Shown piece after piece: positions 9,388 to 18,089 of a stretch of DNA of 64,000 nucleotides. Origin of the DNA: Catenovulum adriaticum (lineage in GTDB: Bacteria; Pseudomonadota; Gammaproteobacteria; Enterobacterales; Alteromonadaceae); the NCBI RefSeq assembly GCF_026725475.1, contig NZ_CP109965.1, forward strand, positions 2,046,001 to 2,110,000. The letters are read 5' to 3'. Numbering within the stretch: the first letter of the stretch is position 1; every line of letters starts with the position of its first letter. The notes beneath the pieces were generated by a model. That model was not told the DNA's origin and ran no database searches. It was given only the letters and a program-made list of their open reading frames with translations. The position numbers and the translations under genes are program-made.

Positions 9388-9446
9388 ACTTACCTCTAAT
9401 TCGTTACAATCAAGTTCCGTACCAATTATTAGGTGAGAATAAGAAA

Positions 9447-9884
9447 TTAACTTCGACGAACAAATTGATTTTGTGCAAACTCATCAAGTACTAGTTGCTC
9501 TTGTTTATCTTGCTTTGCAAGCGCTGCTCGTTCTTGTTTTTCTAATAGCAGCTCAATTGATTTTCGTTTTCGTTGCTGTTGCAACCAAAGCGCACGCCGC
9601 TGCTCTACCACTTTGTTCGCATTTTGAATTTTGGCTCTTTGCTGAGTACAAGCTTTATCAAGTTGCGATATAAAAGCTTGAAATCGCATTAAATGGTCGG
9701 GCGATATCCCGCCTTGCCCATTGTTATTCATATTATTTATATAATCATGCTTATGTTTATCTAAGCCAACTAGTTTTTCGTTTTTTGCTTGCAAATCTTG
9801 TTGGGCTTCAGCATATTGCAACGCTAGCTTATCTTCTTTTTGACGTTCAAATTCAACCACAAGTTGTAACTGGCGCGGTAACAT
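9447..9884 (-). CDS. fliJ: Flagellar export chaperone/stalk protein FliJ
   Basis: A 145-residue, almost entirely helical, Gln/Lys/Glu-rich protein that fits the coiled-coil FliJ, the central stalk of the FliI hexamer. It begins MLPRQLQLVVEFERQKED, typical of FliJ (a leading L-x-L-V---E---ED pattern), and includes ALWLQQQRKRKSIELLLEK. It is weakly conserved in general, but the place directly after fliI (stop and start three bases apart) makes the call firm. Confidence 0.9.
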   Translation of the reverse strand: MLPRQLQLVVEFERQKEDKLALQYAEAQQDLQAKNEKLVGLDKHKHDYINNMNNNGQGGISPDHLMRFQAFISQLDKACTQQRAKIQNANKVVEQRRALWLQQQRKRKSIELLLEKQERAALAKQDKQEQLVLDEFAQNQFVRRS

Positions 9885-9886
9885 AT

Positions 9887-11215
9887 TTAAGCCCTAAACG
9901 AACTGGTTAACGTAGACAAGTGGGATAAGCAATCATCATAAGTAATGACTTCTTTCATTCCTTGTTGTAAAAATTTATCCATTTTTGGTTTTAACTTAAC
10001 GGCAGCATCAATGGTTGGATCTGTGCCTTTGGTATAAGCCCCAATTGAAATTAAATCTTTACTGTTTTGATAACTTGAAAATAATTGCTTAATAATTCTG
10101 GCTTGTTGTTGGTGCTCGTCGCTCGTCACGGCTGGCATTACCCGGCTAATTGATTTTGCAATATCAATCGCTGGATAGTGCCCGTCGTCAGCTAACTCAC
10201 GTGATAATACAATATGACCATCTAAAATAGCGCGTGATGCATCTGCAATAGGGTCTTGCATATCATCCCCTTCTGATAATACGGTAAAAAAAGCGGTAAT
10301 AGAACCTTGACCATCACCACCATTACCTGCTCGTTCTACTAAAGCCGGTAATTTAGCAAATACCGAAGGCGGATAACCCTTTGTTGCTGGCGGCTCACCT
10401 ACAGCCAAAGCTATTTCACGCTGGGCTTGAGCATAGCGGGTAATTGAATCAATCAATAACAAAACGTTTAAGCCTTGATCTCGAAAATATTCAGCAACAG
10501 AAGAGGCAGTTTCACATCCTTTTAGCCTCATTAAGGGGGCGTTATCCGCAGGTGCTGCAATCACAACTGCGCGTTCACGCCCTGACTCACCTAATATTTC
10601 TTCAATAAACTCTTTAACTTCGCGGCCACGCTCGCCAATTAATCCAACCACAATGACATCAGCTGCGGTTCCTCGGGTCATCATCCCTAGTAAAACACTT
10701 TTACCCACGCCCGAGCCGGCAAATAAACCAATTCGCTGACCCATACCAACCGTCAGTATGCTATTGATGGCTCTAATACCAACATCTAATGGTTGGCTTA
10801 TTTGTTTACGATGTAAAGGGTTCAGCTTATGATGTGCTCTAGGTTGATCAGATGTAGCTATTTTACCTTTTCCGTCAATAGCTTGGCCTCTTGCATCTAA
10901 TACTCGGCCCAATAAATCCATGCTTAATTGAAGGTGATCTTGAGTTGCACTAGGAACGACTTTAGCACCCGGTAAAATACCTTGGATGGTTTCACTGGGC
11001 ATTAAATAAATTTTATCCCCTTCAAAACCAACAACCTCTGCATCAATATAACCTGAACTCGATTCAACCTTACACTGAGTGCCCACCGCAGCCTGGCAAC
11101 CAATGGCTTCAAGTGTCAATCCTATCACTCGAGTTAGCCGGCCAGCCACTTTAGGTTTACTTTGGCTGATGTGTGCTTGATATTGCTGTAAACGTTGGCT
11201 AAGTTGCACGCTCAT
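9887..11215 (-). CDS. fliI: Flagellum-specific ATPase FliI
   Basis: A 442-residue F1-beta-like ATPase that energises export and releases chaperones. The P-loop GSGVGKS is at about residues 167-173. Further conserved elements are GLIGERGREVKEF, the Walker B strand LLLIDSITRYAQAQREI and the PPATKGYPPSVF loop. Starts at 11236 (GTG), 11230 (ATG) and 11215 (ATG) are all possible. I prefer 11215 because GGCGGA lies seven bases ahead of it. It follows fliH and precedes fliJ without room for a promoter. Confidence 0.95.
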   Translation of the reverse strand: MSVQLSQRLQQYQAHISQSKPKVAGRLTRVIGLTLEAIGCQAAVGTQCKVESSSGYIDAEVVGFEGDKIYLMPSETIQGILPGAKVVPSATQDHLQLSMDLLGRVLDARGQAIDGKGKIATSDQPRAHHKLNPLHRKQISQPLDVGIRAINSILTVGMGQRIGLFAGSGVGKSVLLGMMTRGTAADVIVVGLIGERGREVKEFIEEILGESGRERAVVIAAPADNAPLMRLKGCETASSVAEYFRDQGLNVLLLIDSITRYAQAQREIALAVGEPPATKGYPPSVFAKLPALVERAGNGGDGQGSITAFFTVLSEGDDMQDPIADASRAILDGHIVLSRELADDGHYPAIDIAKSISRVMPAVTSDEHQQQARIIKQLFSSYQNSKDLISIGAYTKGTDPTIDAAVKLKPKMDKFLQQGMKEVITYDDCLSHLSTLTSSFRA

Positions 11216-11249
11216 GTTTAAATCCGCCATTAACACGTATTGCCGTTAT

Positions 11250-12047
11250 TTAACTCGATTGTTGAGTAAAGTTTTCAAAAATTTCGTTAATTCGTTCATC
11301 CATCGTATAACTAACGCTGGATACTTGAGTTTTAATTTCAACCCCGCCTCTCTCAACGTTCGGGTCACTATGCAAATGCCATTGACGGCGATTAATTTCT
11401 TTATCGCCGTAGCTTTCCTGCACCATTTCAAAATCATCTGGATGCAACAAAATCTGACATTGCTGGGTATTAAAGGGTAAAAACTCAGCGGCACTTTTAA
11501 CGCTTTGCAATATAATTTCAGGGTTGGTTTTAAGTTCTGTCTGAATCACAGCTTTTGCTAAACTAACGACAAGCTCAATAAGTTCGTTTTCAACTTGGCT
11601 ATCAAGCTGCTTTAAAGGCTCATCCAGTTGCGCAATAATATCATTCCAGTGTTGGGCTTTTTCTTCCATTAATCCTGTGCCACTTGCCAAACCTTCTTCA
11701 TGACCTTGTGTTTTGCCTTGCTCTAAACCGACTTCGTAGCCTTGCTCTTTACCTTCAACTTCACCTTTTTCAAAACCTTGAGCTTGACCCTCAGCAAAAC
11801 CTTCTTCATATGCAGCTTGCCTAATTGCTTCTACATCTTCAATAGTAAGTGGCTTTACTTCTTCGGTTTCTTCATCTGCTTCCGGCGGCTCATATACCCA
11901 ATTAGACTTTTTTCCCAGAACGTTCGTGTAATTTTCATCTTTCTGGTTTAATTCAGCTTGCATGTCTGGAATATCCCATGCTTTAGCATCGGCGATTAAA
12001 TCATCGTCACGTCGAATCGATTTTCGGTATTTAAAATCATCAGCCAT
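11250..12047 (-). CDS. fliH: Flagellar export ATPase regulator FliH
   Basis: A 265-residue protein. The acidic N-terminus contains W-x5-P-M and W-V-Y-E-P-P, the Trp-containing region that contacts the C-ring and FlhA in the family. The middle (about 95-130) is a run of spaced glycines (GFAEGQAQGFEKGEVEGKE and onward), the GxxxG helix repeat characteristic of FliH. The C-terminal domain resembles V/F-type ATPase subunit E. It binds FliI as a dimer and holds it at the motor. Confidence 0.94.
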   Translation of the reverse strand: MADDFKYRKSIRRDDDLIADAKAWDIPDMQAELNQKDENYTNVLGKKSNWVYEPPEADEETEEVKPLTIEDVEAIRQAAYEEGFAEGQAQGFEKGEVEGKEQGYEVGLEQGKTQGHEEGLASGTGLMEEKAQHWNDIIAQLDEPLKQLDSQVENELIELVVSLAKAVIQTELKTNPEIILQSVKSAAEFLPFNTQQCQILLHPDDFEMVQESYGDKEINRRQWHLHSDPNVERGGVEIKTQVSSVSYTMDERINEIFENFTQQSS

Positions 12048-12067
12048 AATGGGGCTACTTGCCTATT

Positions 12068-13102
12068 CTATAAAAATTCTTCACCGCCGCCACCGCCTAG
12101 CATAATTTCACCAGAGTCAGATAACCGACGCGCGACCGATAACACTTCTTTTTGTGCCGCTTCAACTTCACTAATTCGAATTGGGCCCATAGCTTCTAAA
12201 TCATCAACTAACATTTCAGCCGCTCGTTTGGACATATTACTTAATATTTTATCTTTTAAGCTCTCATCTGCGCCTTTAATCGCAGGCATGAGAACATCTT
12301 GCTGAACTTCACGCAAGATGGCCTGTATACCTCTGTCATCAACATCTGCTAGGTTATCAAATACAAACATTAAATCTTGAATCTGCTGGCTCATTTCTTC
12401 GTCATGTTCACGGATAGCATCCATCAACTGCCCTTCAATATTAGTATCCAGGTAGTTCATAATATCGGCTGCGGCTTTTAAGCCACCCATTTTAGCTGCT
12501 TGTGCACCCGCTTGGCCGGCAAATTGTTTTTCCATAATTTCGTTTAATTCTTGTAGCGCGGCTGGTTGAACTTCTTCTAAATTCGCAATTCGCATCATTA
12601 AATCAAGTCTCACTTTTTCAGAGAATTGATTCATAATTTCAGCTGATTGCTCTGGCTCTAAATATGACAATACAATGGTTTGAATTTGTGGATGCTCGTT
12701 TCTAATGATATTGGCAACTTGTTTTGAATCCATCCATTTGAGTGAATCCAACCCTTTTGCACCACTGCCCATCACAATTTGTTCAATCAAATTGCCCGCT
12801 TTATCTTCACCCAAGGCAGCTGTTAAAGCTTTACGAACAAACTCTGTACTTTGGAAGCCTATGGTACTAAAGCTTTGAATATCATCAATAAATAATTTAT
12901 GAATTGCGGTGATTTTAGCCTGACTAAAATCATCAATAGACGCCATCGCCATACCCACTTTTTGAACTTCTTTAGGTTCTAAGTGTTTTAAAATTTGAGC
13001 AGCATCTTCTTCCGATAAACTCAAAAGTAATACCGCTGCTTTTTCAACCCCTTCGAGCCGGCTGACATCAAAGTCTTGTTGTGCTATTTCGTTATCAGGC
13101 AT
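12068..13102 (-). CDS. fliG: Flagellar motor switch protein FliG
   Basis: A 344-residue C-ring protein linking the MS ring to FliM and bearing the torque helix. It shows EKAAVLLLSLSEEDAAQILKH, the middle-domain EHPQIQTIVLSYLEPEQSAE (the EHPQ motif), and a C-terminal domain with LMFVFDNLADVDDRGIQ and LKDKILSNMSKRAAEML. The charged torque-helix residues are present. The tail ends in a Gly run before EEFL. The start overlaps fliF by eight bases. Confidence 0.97.
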   Translation of the reverse strand: MPDNEIAQQDFDVSRLEGVEKAAVLLLSLSEEDAAQILKHLEPKEVQKVGMAMASIDDFSQAKITAIHKLFIDDIQSFSTIGFQSTEFVRKALTAALGEDKAGNLIEQIVMGSGAKGLDSLKWMDSKQVANIIRNEHPQIQTIVLSYLEPEQSAEIMNQFSEKVRLDLMMRIANLEEVQPAALQELNEIMEKQFAGQAGAQAAKMGGLKAAADIMNYLDTNIEGQLMDAIREHDEEMSQQIQDLMFVFDNLADVDDRGIQAILREVQQDVLMPAIKGADESLKDKILSNMSKRAAEMLVDDLEAMGPIRISEVEAAQKEVLSVARRLSDSGEIMLGGGGGEEFL

Positions 13103-14816
13103 CTTCGTTTAACCACGCTTTAACCACTTGGGCTGATAAAATTGGTTCGTTTGCAACCAAGGCTCGAACCGCTTTTAATACATCTTCATCTTTGTGTAAA
13201 TCAGGTAACATTAAGGTGCCATCTGACGAGAAACCAACAGCACTGGCATCAAAATCATTAGATAACATATCTAAAGTTTCGTCCCCTAAATCAACACCCG
13301 ATGAAACGCTATCTTGTGAATAATCATCTACCACTTCTTCAGGGTAGATTAATTTACGCAGCATAGGTCGAACTACCGCATATATCAAGACGATAATAAT
13401 CGCAGCACCCAATATTAATCGAACTAACTTAGTGAACCAAGGTTCTTCAAAAAATGGCGTCTGTTCAATTTCGCCAATATCTTCCCTTACAAACGGCATA
13501 GCGACAACTTCTAATGTGTCTCCTCGTTGCACATCAAAACCAATACCGCCTTGCAATAAACGACGAATGTTGGCCAGTTCAGCCACAGGTCTTGGCTCTG
13601 AGCTTACTTCACCAGTTTCAGCATTTGTGCTAGCAACATAATCAACTGCAACAGATACACTTAATCGGCGAATAACGCCTGTTTGCTGGCGAGTATGGCT
13701 AATTGTGGTATCTAACTCGTAATTTCTGGTGGCTTCACGATGGCTTTTACTTGGCGAAGCATTAATTTCACCATTGGTTGCTTCTTCCGGTATGTTAGAT
13801 TCAAGTGGCGGCTGATTGGTTAAAGCACCTGGTATACCGGCTGCTACACCGCCTAACGAGTTAGTTTCAAGCGTCATTTCACTGCGTACGGCTGGTAGAT
13901 CCGGATTGTAACGTTTTTGAGTTTGCTCAACCGAGGTAAAGTCCATAGTAACGTCAACTTGTGCGGTATAATTACCTAAACCAACTACGGGTATTAAGAT
14001 GGTGTCAATCTTCTCTAAATATTCAGACTCTCGTTTTTGCTCAATTTCATATTCTTTACGATTACGAGCAGATAAATCGTTTTGCGAGCCTGAATTTAAT
14101 AAACGGCCGTTTTGATCGGTAACGGTAACGCGATTAGGCTCTAAACTTTGAACCGCTGAAGCAACCATATCTACAACAGAATCAATTTCTTCAGAAGATA
14201 AAATGCTGCCACGTTTTAGCGTAAGTACAACGGTTGCACTGGGCTTTTTTTCATGCCGAGCAAACACATTTTCTTTTGGAATGGCTAACAATACTTTGGC
14301 GCGCTGAATAGATTGAAGTTCTTCAATGGTTCGAGCCAATGTTTGCTCGCGACTAAATTTTAAGCGCTCACGTTCAACTCTTTGACTAACCCCAAAGCCC
14401 ATGTCAGTCAATAATATGTCAGTCCCTTCAGATGGCCCTGCAGCAACCTCTAAACCTGAACGTTTAAGCTGAAGTTTTATATCTTGATATTCTTCTTCGA
14501 TAACATAAACCACATCGCCTTCAAGTCGGTATTCAATTTTTTGCTGGTCTAAAAAATCAAGTGTTTGGATTAGTTCTTCAGTTTGCATTTTGCCAAGCGG
14601 ACGAAAATCCGGTTCGCGAGCCCAGACAATAATAAAAATTGCAATTGCCAAACAAATTGCAAGCGCAAGTATCAAAGTCACTTGTCGTAATACATCGACA
14701 TTGCCAAGTGAGCTTAAAAATCCAGATTTTTGCTCTTCGTTTGCAACGTCTTGATTATCAGTACTAGCGTTGCTATCTGATACCATTAAATCGTTGTTTG
14801 CAGTTTGTTCAGCCAC
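13095..14816 (-). CDS. fliF: Flagellar MS-ring protein FliF
   Basis: A 573-residue MS-ring subunit with two membrane helices (about residues 38-58 and 465-487). Between them lie ring-building motifs including the early EYQDIKLQLKRSGLEVAAG and QLQSIQRAKVLLAIPKE-type segment, with RVTVTDQNGRLL further along. The C-terminal acidic cytoplasmic tail binds FliG. It is the nucleation point of the basal body and the second gene of the fliE operon, 28 bases after fliE. Confidence 0.97.
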   Translation of the reverse strand: MAEQTANNDLMVSDSNASTDNQDVANEEQKSGFLSSLGNVDVLRQVTLILALAICLAIAIFIIVWAREPDFRPLGKMQTEELIQTLDFLDQQKIEYRLEGDVVYVIEEEYQDIKLQLKRSGLEVAAGPSEGTDILLTDMGFGVSQRVERERLKFSREQTLARTIEELQSIQRAKVLLAIPKENVFARHEKKPSATVVLTLKRGSILSSEEIDSVVDMVASAVQSLEPNRVTVTDQNGRLLNSGSQNDLSARNRKEYEIEQKRESEYLEKIDTILIPVVGLGNYTAQVDVTMDFTSVEQTQKRYNPDLPAVRSEMTLETNSLGGVAAGIPGALTNQPPLESNIPEEATNGEINASPSKSHREATRNYELDTTISHTRQQTGVIRRLSVSVAVDYVASTNAETGEVSSEPRPVAELANIRRLLQGGIGFDVQRGDTLEVVAMPFVREDIGEIEQTPFFEEPWFTKLVRLILGAAIIIVLIYAVVRPMLRKLIYPEEVVDDYSQDSVSSGVDLGDETLDMLSNDFDASAVGFSSDGTLMLPDLHKDEDVLKAVRALVANEPILSAQVVKAWLNEDA

Positions 14817-14844
14817 TGTTATTTACTCCATACCTGTTTGCAGG

Positions 14845-15195
14845 TTACACCGGCATGTTAATGATTTTATCGTACGCTTCAATGACCTTATTCCTAACCT
14901 GAATGGTTGCTTCAAAGGCGATACCTGCTTTGCCTTTTGCAATCATAACATCAGCTAAAGAAACACTTTGATCGCCTAGTTCAAACTGAGTTGTTTTATG
15001 TTTTGATTCATAACCCAAGTCATTCACGTTATTAATTGCATCACTCAACAATTGACCAAATTTTGCTTGGGTAGGGTTTTCAACTTTAGGTATCGATTGC
15101 GAGGGAATGCCCATCACATCATTTTGAATGGGTGAATTTGCACCTATCGCCATTTTTTGCATTTCAGCATATAAAGAATCTGAACCAATTTTCAT
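14845..15195 (-). CDS. fliE: Flagellar hook-basal body protein FliE
   Basis: A 116-residue protein that joins the MS ring to the rod. It carries the FliE signature FGQLLSDAINNVNDLGYES, then GDQSVSLADVMIAKGKAGIA and FEATIQVRNKVIEAYDKIINM at the C-terminus. It is the first gene of the large basal-body operon. A sigma-54 promoter lies about 50 bases upstream. Confidence 0.96.
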   Translation of the reverse strand: MKIGSDSLYAEMQKMAIGANSPIQNDVMGIPSQSIPKVENPTQAKFGQLLSDAINNVNDLGYESKHKTTQFELGDQSVSLADVMIAKGKAGIAFEATIQVRNKVIEAYDKIINMPV

Positions 15196-15246
15196 CTTTA
15201 TCTCCCAGCGTCAATTTTTTGAATTGAGTTAATTTACACTAGGATA

Positions 15247-15262
15247 TGCAGTTAGTATGCCA
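15247..15262 (-). promoter_or_regulatory. Sigma-54 (-24/-12) promoter of the fliE operon
   Basis: On the minus strand TGGCATACTAACTGCA matches the RpoN consensus TGGCAC-N5-TTGCA, with the essential GG and GC separated by exactly ten bases. Transcription would start about 12 bases further down, near 15236, leaving a leader of about 40 bases before the fliE ATG. In vibrios this class of promoter is activated by FlrC, encoded just upstream here. Confidence 0.8.
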
Positions 15263-15496
15263 GACAGGAATAAATTTATAAGTTTATGGGAATAAGATTT
15301 TGTTTATTTTGGTTTTCCTAAGTCTAAAAATTTGAGTACTTGTTAAAACTACTGGTATAAATAGCAACTAACCCAGCCTCACACTACCTTTTAACTCAAG
15401 CTTTAACCTACTAAAAATACCTTTTAAAATACGTTTACTTCCATGTAAACAAATTGACTAGTCTAAGGTTAACTTAAACGAGTCAAGCAGGTGAAT

Positions 15497-16831
15497 TTAA
15501 ACTGGGATTTCAATGCCATACTCTTTCATTTTAGCAATTTTATATCGTAAAGTACGTGGGCTAATGCCTAACTGATCTGCGACTTTGTTTCGCTTTCCAT
15601 GGCAAGCAATTAACGTATCAATAATAATTTGATGCTCCTGCTGTTTTAATTCATCCCCTAGTGAATCTTGTTCTGGCGCTTGGTTAAATTGAGATTGATA
15701 CACAGCAGTGTCGGCTTCAATCAAAATATCTGACGCTTCTATATATTGGTTTTGGCTCAATATCAGAGCCCGCTGAATAACATTGTCTAATTCGCGTACG
15801 TTACCTGGCCATTCATATTGCTGCAAAATTTGACGGGCAGCGACTGATAATTTAGGGGCTTGCTGCTTATTCTGTTTCGCATGACGTTCAATTAAGTGTT
15901 CCGCCAGTGGCAAAATATCTAATTTACGTTCATTTAGTGAAAGCCACGTCAATGGGAAAACATTAAGCCTATAGTAAAGATCTTCTCTAAAAGTGCCATT
16001 CGCCACAGCTTGTTTTAAATCACGATTACTAGTGGCTATCACTCTGACATCCAAATTGATGGTTTTTCGACTCCCCAAACGCTCCACTTCTCGCTCTTGC
16101 AATACTCGCAGCAGCTTAGCTTGTAGCGATAAATCCATTTCTGAGATTTCATCTAGTAAAATAGTTCCGTACTGGGCTTGCTCAAATTTTCCGGGACAAG
16201 CTTGCAGCGCTCCGGTAAAAGCGCCTTTTTCGTAACCAAACAATGTTGCCTCAAGCATATTTTCAGGAATGGCAGCACAGTTAATGGCAATAAAAGCGGC
16301 ATCTTTACGAGGAGATTGTTGGTGAATATAGCGCGCTAATACCTCTTTGCCTGAACCGCTTGGACCTAATACCATAACGGAAGCGTCAGATTGGGCAACT
16401 CTTGAAGCTAAATTTAATAAATCGATGCTTTTTTCATCAGCTACAATTGGCTTAAAAGCTTTAACTGGCTCTGTCGGTAAATAACGACTCACTAAATTTA
16501 ATAATACTTCTGGCGAAAAAGGTTTAGCAAGATAATCAGTGGCGCCTTCTCGCATCGCATCCACCGCGTCTTTAATATTGGCAAACGCGGTCATTAATAA
16601 AATAGGCATATCAGACGTTTTATTTTTAACAGCTTTTAATAATGACAACCCATCCATACCCGGCATTTGAACATCACTGATAACCATACCAATGTCTTCT
16701 TGGTTTAATTTGATTAAAGCTTCTTCACCCGATTGGGCTTCAACACAGTTATAACCTGCGATGGCTAATGTATCCACAATAGCTTCTCTTAAATCGGCGT
16801 CGTCTTCTACCACTAAAATAAAATGATTCAT
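15497..16831 (-). CDS. flrC: Sigma-54-dependent flagellar response regulator FlrC/FleR
   Basis: A 444-residue NtrC-type activator. Its receiver domain has the acid pair EDD near the start and phospho-acceptor Asp at about residue 53 (MVISDVQMPGMDG). The AAA+ domain has Walker A GPSGSGKE (about 156-163) and the sigma-54 contact loop GAFTGA (about 203-208), and a Fis-type helix-turn-helix ends the protein. The second of two adjacent ATGs is preferred because GGAG sits six bases from it. It is phosphorylated by FlrB, and its likely target is the fliE promoter immediately downstream. Confidence 0.93.
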   Translation of the reverse strand: MNHFILVVEDDADLREAIVDTLAIAGYNCVEAQSGEEALIKLNQEDIGMVISDVQMPGMDGLSLLKAVKNKTSDMPILLMTAFANIKDAVDAMREGATDYLAKPFSPEVLLNLVSRYLPTEPVKAFKPIVADEKSIDLLNLASRVAQSDASVMVLGPSGSGKEVLARYIHQQSPRKDAAFIAINCAAIPENMLEATLFGYEKGAFTGALQACPGKFEQAQYGTILLDEISEMDLSLQAKLLRVLQEREVERLGSRKTINLDVRVIATSNRDLKQAVANGTFREDLYYRLNVFPLTWLSLNERKLDILPLAEHLIERHAKQNKQQAPKLSVAARQILQQYEWPGNVRELDNVIQRALILSQNQYIEASDILIEADTAVYQSQFNQAPEQDSLGDELKQQEHQIIIDTLIACHGKRNKVADQLGISPRTLRYKIAKMKEYGIEIPV

Positions 16832-16843
16832 CATATACTCCGA

Positions 16844-17956
16844 TTAATTTTGACCTGATGCATAATTCAAATCACTAGACTCGTTTTTAGCTAAATCGAC
16901 TATACTGAGCTCAATGGTAAAAACACTGCCTTTGCCCAACTCAGATTCAACTTTAACCTGCCCTTTGTGTTGCTCAGCAACCGCCTTAACAACAGCCAAA
17001 CCTAGTCCGGTGCCTTTGCTTCGTGTGGTAAAAAAAGGTTCAAATATATGTGGTAATTGGTTGGCATTGATCCCCGGACCGTTATCCGAAACTTGAATCC
17101 AAACTAAATTTGGATCAGTTGGACACCTTTTAGCTAACAGCTTTATTTGAGCACCTGTTTCTATGATTTGGATACTATTGTGAATTAAATTTTGAATCGC
17201 GCTTGCCAGCGCATTTTTGTTACCGTAAATAATAATATCAGGTTCAGGTAAGCTAGTCGTTAAACAACCCTGGCTTTGCAATATCATGGCTTCACTGCCA
17301 GACTGAACCTCTGATAATAACTGTTGCAACGATAGTTTTTCAGCAACCTGGCGCTCTCCACTTTTTGCAAATAGCAGCATATCAGTAATCTGATTTTCTA
17401 AATCATGTAATCGAGCCATTAACTTTCTTTGAAAGTTTTGTTTTGAAGCCGGGGCTAAAGAGTGATTTGCCAAATTAGCAGCATACAACATAGCGGCAGA
17501 CAAAGGAGTGCGAATTTGATGAGCCAGCGATGCCATCATTTTTCCTAGCACACTAAGTTGTTTAAATTGGCTCAATCTAGCTTGTAACAAACGTGTATTT
17601 GTCATGTCTGTTAACACGACTAACTGACCTGGTTCAGGAGTGAGCGCTGTTGTTTCTAACTTAACTAAACGCCCGTTTCTAAGTGAAATTTCATGTCCAT
17701 CATCTGCTTTGGGATTAAAAGAGCGATGAATAACACTCAGCCAAGATTCACCAATTAATGGCTCTTCTAATAGATCAATTGCAATTTGATTGGCTTGTTC
17801 GACCAAGCCCGTTTCTGACAAAATAATGACACCGGCGGGTAAAATATCGACTAAATGCTTTAAACGAGCAGACTGGCCTCTTAACTCGTTTAATTCACCT
17901 AGATAGCTTTCTTGTTGTAAAGTGTGAAATGGCTTTGAAATCGACAATGCCTGCAT
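16844..17956 (-). CDS. flrB: Flagellar sensor histidine kinase FlrB/FleS
   Basis: A 370-residue soluble histidine kinase with no membrane segment. It has a PAS-like N-terminal domain (VDILPAGVIILSETGLVEQA), the phospho-acceptor His at about residue 146 in SLAHQIRTPLSAAM, then an HATPase domain with the N box, ISDNGPGI and GTGLGLAVVKAV. The ATG at 17956 is chosen over an in-frame TTG at 18013. The TTG overlaps the -12 part of a sigma-54 promoter and lies upstream of the predicted transcription start, so it could not be translated from that promoter. flrC follows within 12 bases. Confidence 0.93.
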   Translation of the reverse strand: MQALSISKPFHTLQQESYLGELNELRGQSARLKHLVDILPAGVIILSETGLVEQANQIAIDLLEEPLIGESWLSVIHRSFNPKADDGHEISLRNGRLVKLETTALTPEPGQLVVLTDMTNTRLLQARLSQFKQLSVLGKMMASLAHQIRTPLSAAMLYAANLANHSLAPASKQNFQRKLMARLHDLENQITDMLLFAKSGERQVAEKLSLQQLLSEVQSGSEAMILQSQGCLTTSLPEPDIIIYGNKNALASAIQNLIHNSIQIIETGAQIKLLAKRCPTDPNLVWIQVSDNGPGINANQLPHIFEPFFTTRSKGTGLGLAVVKAVAEQHKGQVKVESELGKGSVFTIELSIVDLAKNESSDLNYASGQN

Positions 17957-18003
17957 GATATTAACCTGTGTCAAAAGTTTAACTAAAATTCTAACAAAGG
18001 TAA

Positions 18004-18020
18004 TGCAATCCAAATGCCAA
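18004..18020 (-). promoter_or_regulatory. Sigma-54 (-24/-12) promoter of flrBC
   Basis: Minus-strand TTGGCATTTGGATTGCA is a near-perfect RpoN site: TTGGCA, then ten bases between GG and GC, then TTGCA. The expected start near 17993 leaves a 37-base leader before the flrB ATG. FlrA, encoded directly upstream, is the expected activator, as for flrBC in Vibrio. Confidence 0.85.
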
Positions 18021-18089
18021 CAATTTAATACTTATAAAACATAGAGTTAAGCTAGGTTCATAGGAGTCGTTAATTTGACAGCTAAACCA

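Noticed and set aside
10000..11480. Plus-strand frames opposite fliH/fliI and other flagellar genes
   Set aside because: They are antisense shadows of well-recognised genes with no ribosome sites.
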